Part shown: positions 62,722-64,000 of the stretch, piece by piece
How positions within the stretch are numbered: the stretch's first letter is position 1
Layout: each line of letters starts with the position of its first letter
NCBI GenBank assembly: GCA_017647795.1
Contig: JAGCJX010000029.1
Location: 124,001 to 188,000 of the forward strand
DNA: 64,000 bases
Direction of reading: 5' to 3'
From: Bacteroidales bacterium
GTDB lineage: Bacteria; Bacteroidota; Bacteroidia; Bacteroidales; UBA932
Made by a program: the position numbers and the translations under genes
The notes under the pieces: generated by a model
What the model saw: only the letters and a program-made list of their open reading frames with translations
Database searches by the model: none
What the model was told of the DNA's origin: nothing

Positions 62722-63678
62722 TTAGTTATACAAAGTACCTGTGTTCACAACCGGTTGAGCCGCTTCATCCGCACAGAGCACCACGAGCAGGTTGCTCACC
62801 ATGGCCGCACGACGTTCGTTGTCCAAATCCACGATTTCTTCTTCGCTCAATTTGTCTAAAGCCATCTTCACCATTGATACAGCTCCTTCGACAATCTTTT
62901 CACGAGCAGAAATCACGGCGGAGGCTTGTTGGCGACGCAACATCACAGCAGCAATCTCGGGAGCGTAGGCCAAGTAGTTGATGCGAGCTTCGATAGCCTC
63001 GATACCGGCCATCGCCAGGCGTTCGTTCAAGGTCTTTTCCAAGATTTCGTTGATTTCTTCACCACCCGAGCGCAGGGTTACCTCTTGGGCACTGCCTTCG
63101 TTGTTGTCGTAATTGTAGTGCGATACCACTTGACGCAACGCTGCGTCGCTTTGGATTTTTACAAAGTTTTCAAAGGCGTTCATCACACGGGACAGAGCCG
63201 ATTCAATCGACATTTCGTTCTTACCGGCAGAAACCGATGCACCCTTGGCCATCGTTTGGGAATCAATCTCAAACATCGCCTTGTAGGTATCCTTCACTTT
63301 CCAAACCAAGACCAAACCCACCATCACCGGGTTTCCTACTTTGTCGTTCACCTTGATCGGCGGCACGTCCAAGTTACGGGCACGCATCGACAAACGTTTC
63401 TTCGCATAGAACGGATTTACCCAATAGAAACCGGTTTCACTGAAAGTGCCCTTGTATTTTCCGAAGAAGACCATCACCCGAGCCTCGTTGGGCTCTAAGG
63501 TCATGAAACCAAGGGTCATGAGGGTCCAGCAAAGACAGATGAGAATCAAGCCCGGAACATAGACATAATCCGGAGTCAGACAAGCCAAAGCCACCGCCAA
63601 CGCAGGGATGGGGATCAAGAGAACAAACAGCATCAGAAAACCGCTTGTCCGAAAACCATTGAATACAACTTCTTTCAT
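62722..63678 (-). CDS. SPFH domain-containing membrane protein
   Basis: 318 residues: two N-terminal membrane helices (GFLMLFVLLIPIPALAVALAC and VYVPGLILICLCWTLMTLGF), then the SPFH/band-7 domain with EARVMVFFGKYKGTFSETGF and ARNLDVPPIKVNDKVGNPV, and a helical region with ARINYLAYAPEIAAVMLRRQ. Stomatin/flotillin-type scaffold of the inner membrane; role unknown. Divergent from the M20-like gene, with its own promoter. Confidence 0.93.
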   Translation of the reverse strand: MKEVVFNGFRTSGFLMLFVLLIPIPALAVALACLTPDYVYVPGLILICLCWTLMTLGFMTLEPNEARVMVFFGKYKGTFSETGFYWVNPFYAKKRLSMRARNLDVPPIKVNDKVGNPVMVGLVLVWKVKDTYKAMFEIDSQTMAKGASVSAGKNEMSIESALSRVMNAFENFVKIQSDAALRQVVSHYNYDNNEGSAQEVTLRSGGEEINEILEKTLNERLAMAGIEAIEARINYLAYAPEIAAVMLRRQQASAVISAREKIVEGAVSMVKMALDKLSEEEIVDLDNERRAAMVSNLLVVLCADEAAQPVVNTGTLYN

Positions 63679-63721
63679 AACTTGAAATTTTAAGAGTTAA
63701 ACTGATATCATTTTGATATCA

Positions 63722-63754
63722 CAAATATAAATACAAAAACCGAGACCCTCCAAA
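63722..63754 (-). promoter_or_regulatory. Promoter of the SPFH operon
   Basis: Minus strand TTTG (63751-63754), 21-base spacer, TATATTTG (63722-63729), 44 bases before the SPFH start. Confidence 0.72.
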
Positions 63755-63779
63755 ATAAATTTTACAAAAATTAAAATAT

Positions 63780-63810
63780 TTTGTAATTGACAAAAATACT
63801 TTTACTTTTA
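63780..63810 (+). promoter_or_regulatory. Probable promoter of the M20-like gene
   Basis: TTTG (63780-63783), 19-base spacer, TACTTTTA (63803-63810; last base deviates), 22 bases before the ATG. Confidence 0.55.
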
Positions 63811-63832
63811 CAATCCATTTATTTACGATTAT

Positions 63833-64000
63833 ATGAAATCATTCCTCAACCTACTCAGCATCGACTCGTCATCGGGCAAGGAAAGACGTTTGGCAGAATA
63901 CCTGGCCTACGCCTTTTCGACCGCCCGTTGCACCACCGAATGCTTCGAGGTCGGCGATGGATCCTTGAACCTATATTTCAGTTGGGGACAACCCCGCATC
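63833..64000 (+). CDS. N-terminus of an M20-family-like peptidase (cut by window end)
   Basis: 56 residues are seen: MKSFLNLLSIDSSSGKERRL at the start and FEVGDGSLNLYFSWGQPRI at the end. The order of a leading helix with LLSIDSSSGKE followed by a VGDGSLN strand is that of M20 amidohydrolases (acetylornithine deacetylase/dipeptidase type). The metal ligands lie beyond the window, so the call rests on the N-terminal pattern alone. Confidence 0.65.
   Translation, partial: MKSFLNLLSIDSSSGKERRLAEYLAYAFSTARCTTECFEVGDGSLNLYFSWGQPRI

Noticed and set aside
1..64000. tRNA or rRNA genes
   Set aside because: I noticed no T-loop-like or rRNA-like conserved blocks in the non-coding gaps, which are nearly all short; a covariance-model scan would be decisive.

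Overview
The window is a chromosomal segment of a member of the Bacteroidota, most likely order Bacteroidales, with a GC content that looks moderate. The supporting signs are an Rnf operon led by an RseC gene, DUF4249 and TonB-receptor genes, GSCFA, DUF4294 and FISUMP proteins, paired LptF/LptG permeases, many short-signal lipoproteins, and promoters of the Bacteroidales type (TTTG or TTG, about 20 bases, then TAnnTTTG). I cannot assign a family. I saw no rRNA, tRNA, CRISPR array, transposase or integrase.

Layout: 1-2.5 kb holds the end of an unidentified gene, a CapA-like phosphatase and PhoH (+). 2.4-5.2 kb holds two TPM-domain proteins, LemA and a FISUMP lipoprotein (-). ApbE (+) follows. 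A roughly 2.9 kb segment bracketed by a 28-bp perfect direct repeat carries two lipoprotein genes, one a HExxH metallopeptidase. Next is a translationally coupled DUF4249 / unknown lipoprotein / TonB-receptor operon (9.2-13.6 kb) beside two gene remnants. 13.9-18.8 kb holds pnp, rpsO, glyA, a SpoU methyltransferase and a small TPR protein. 18.8-25.8 kb is dnaB-rseC-rnfBCDGEA read on the minus strand; ApbE at 5.3 kb is the enzyme type that flavinylates RnfG and RnfD. 25.9-29.8 kb holds a zinc-ribbon coiled-coil protein, a Nif3-like protein, a MerR regulator and two M23 peptidases. 29.9-37.2 kb holds alaS, an LptF/G permease and fmt (+), then a second permease and tgt (-).

The most novel region is 37.2-43.2 kb: eight minus-strand genes of unknown function that alternate predicted lipoprotein and predicted outer-membrane barrel. 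They form two tandem copies of one four-gene module (D-C-B-A in transcription order). Within a module the two lipoproteins (A, C) resemble each other and the two barrels (B, D) resemble each other, so the locus looks like a lipoprotein-barrel pair duplicated twice.

After it come a threonine-dehydrogenase-like SDR, queG, GSCFA, ogt and a second SDR. 47.7-58.3 kb is the ribosomal spc/alpha region from rplP to rplQ. It starts at rplP behind its own promoter, so the usual S10-operon genes upstream (rpsC and beyond) are absent from this place. The window ends with a DUF4294 protein, an M49-like metallopeptidase lipoprotein, an alpha/beta hydrolase / Arc-like / SPFH operon and the start of an M20-like peptidase.
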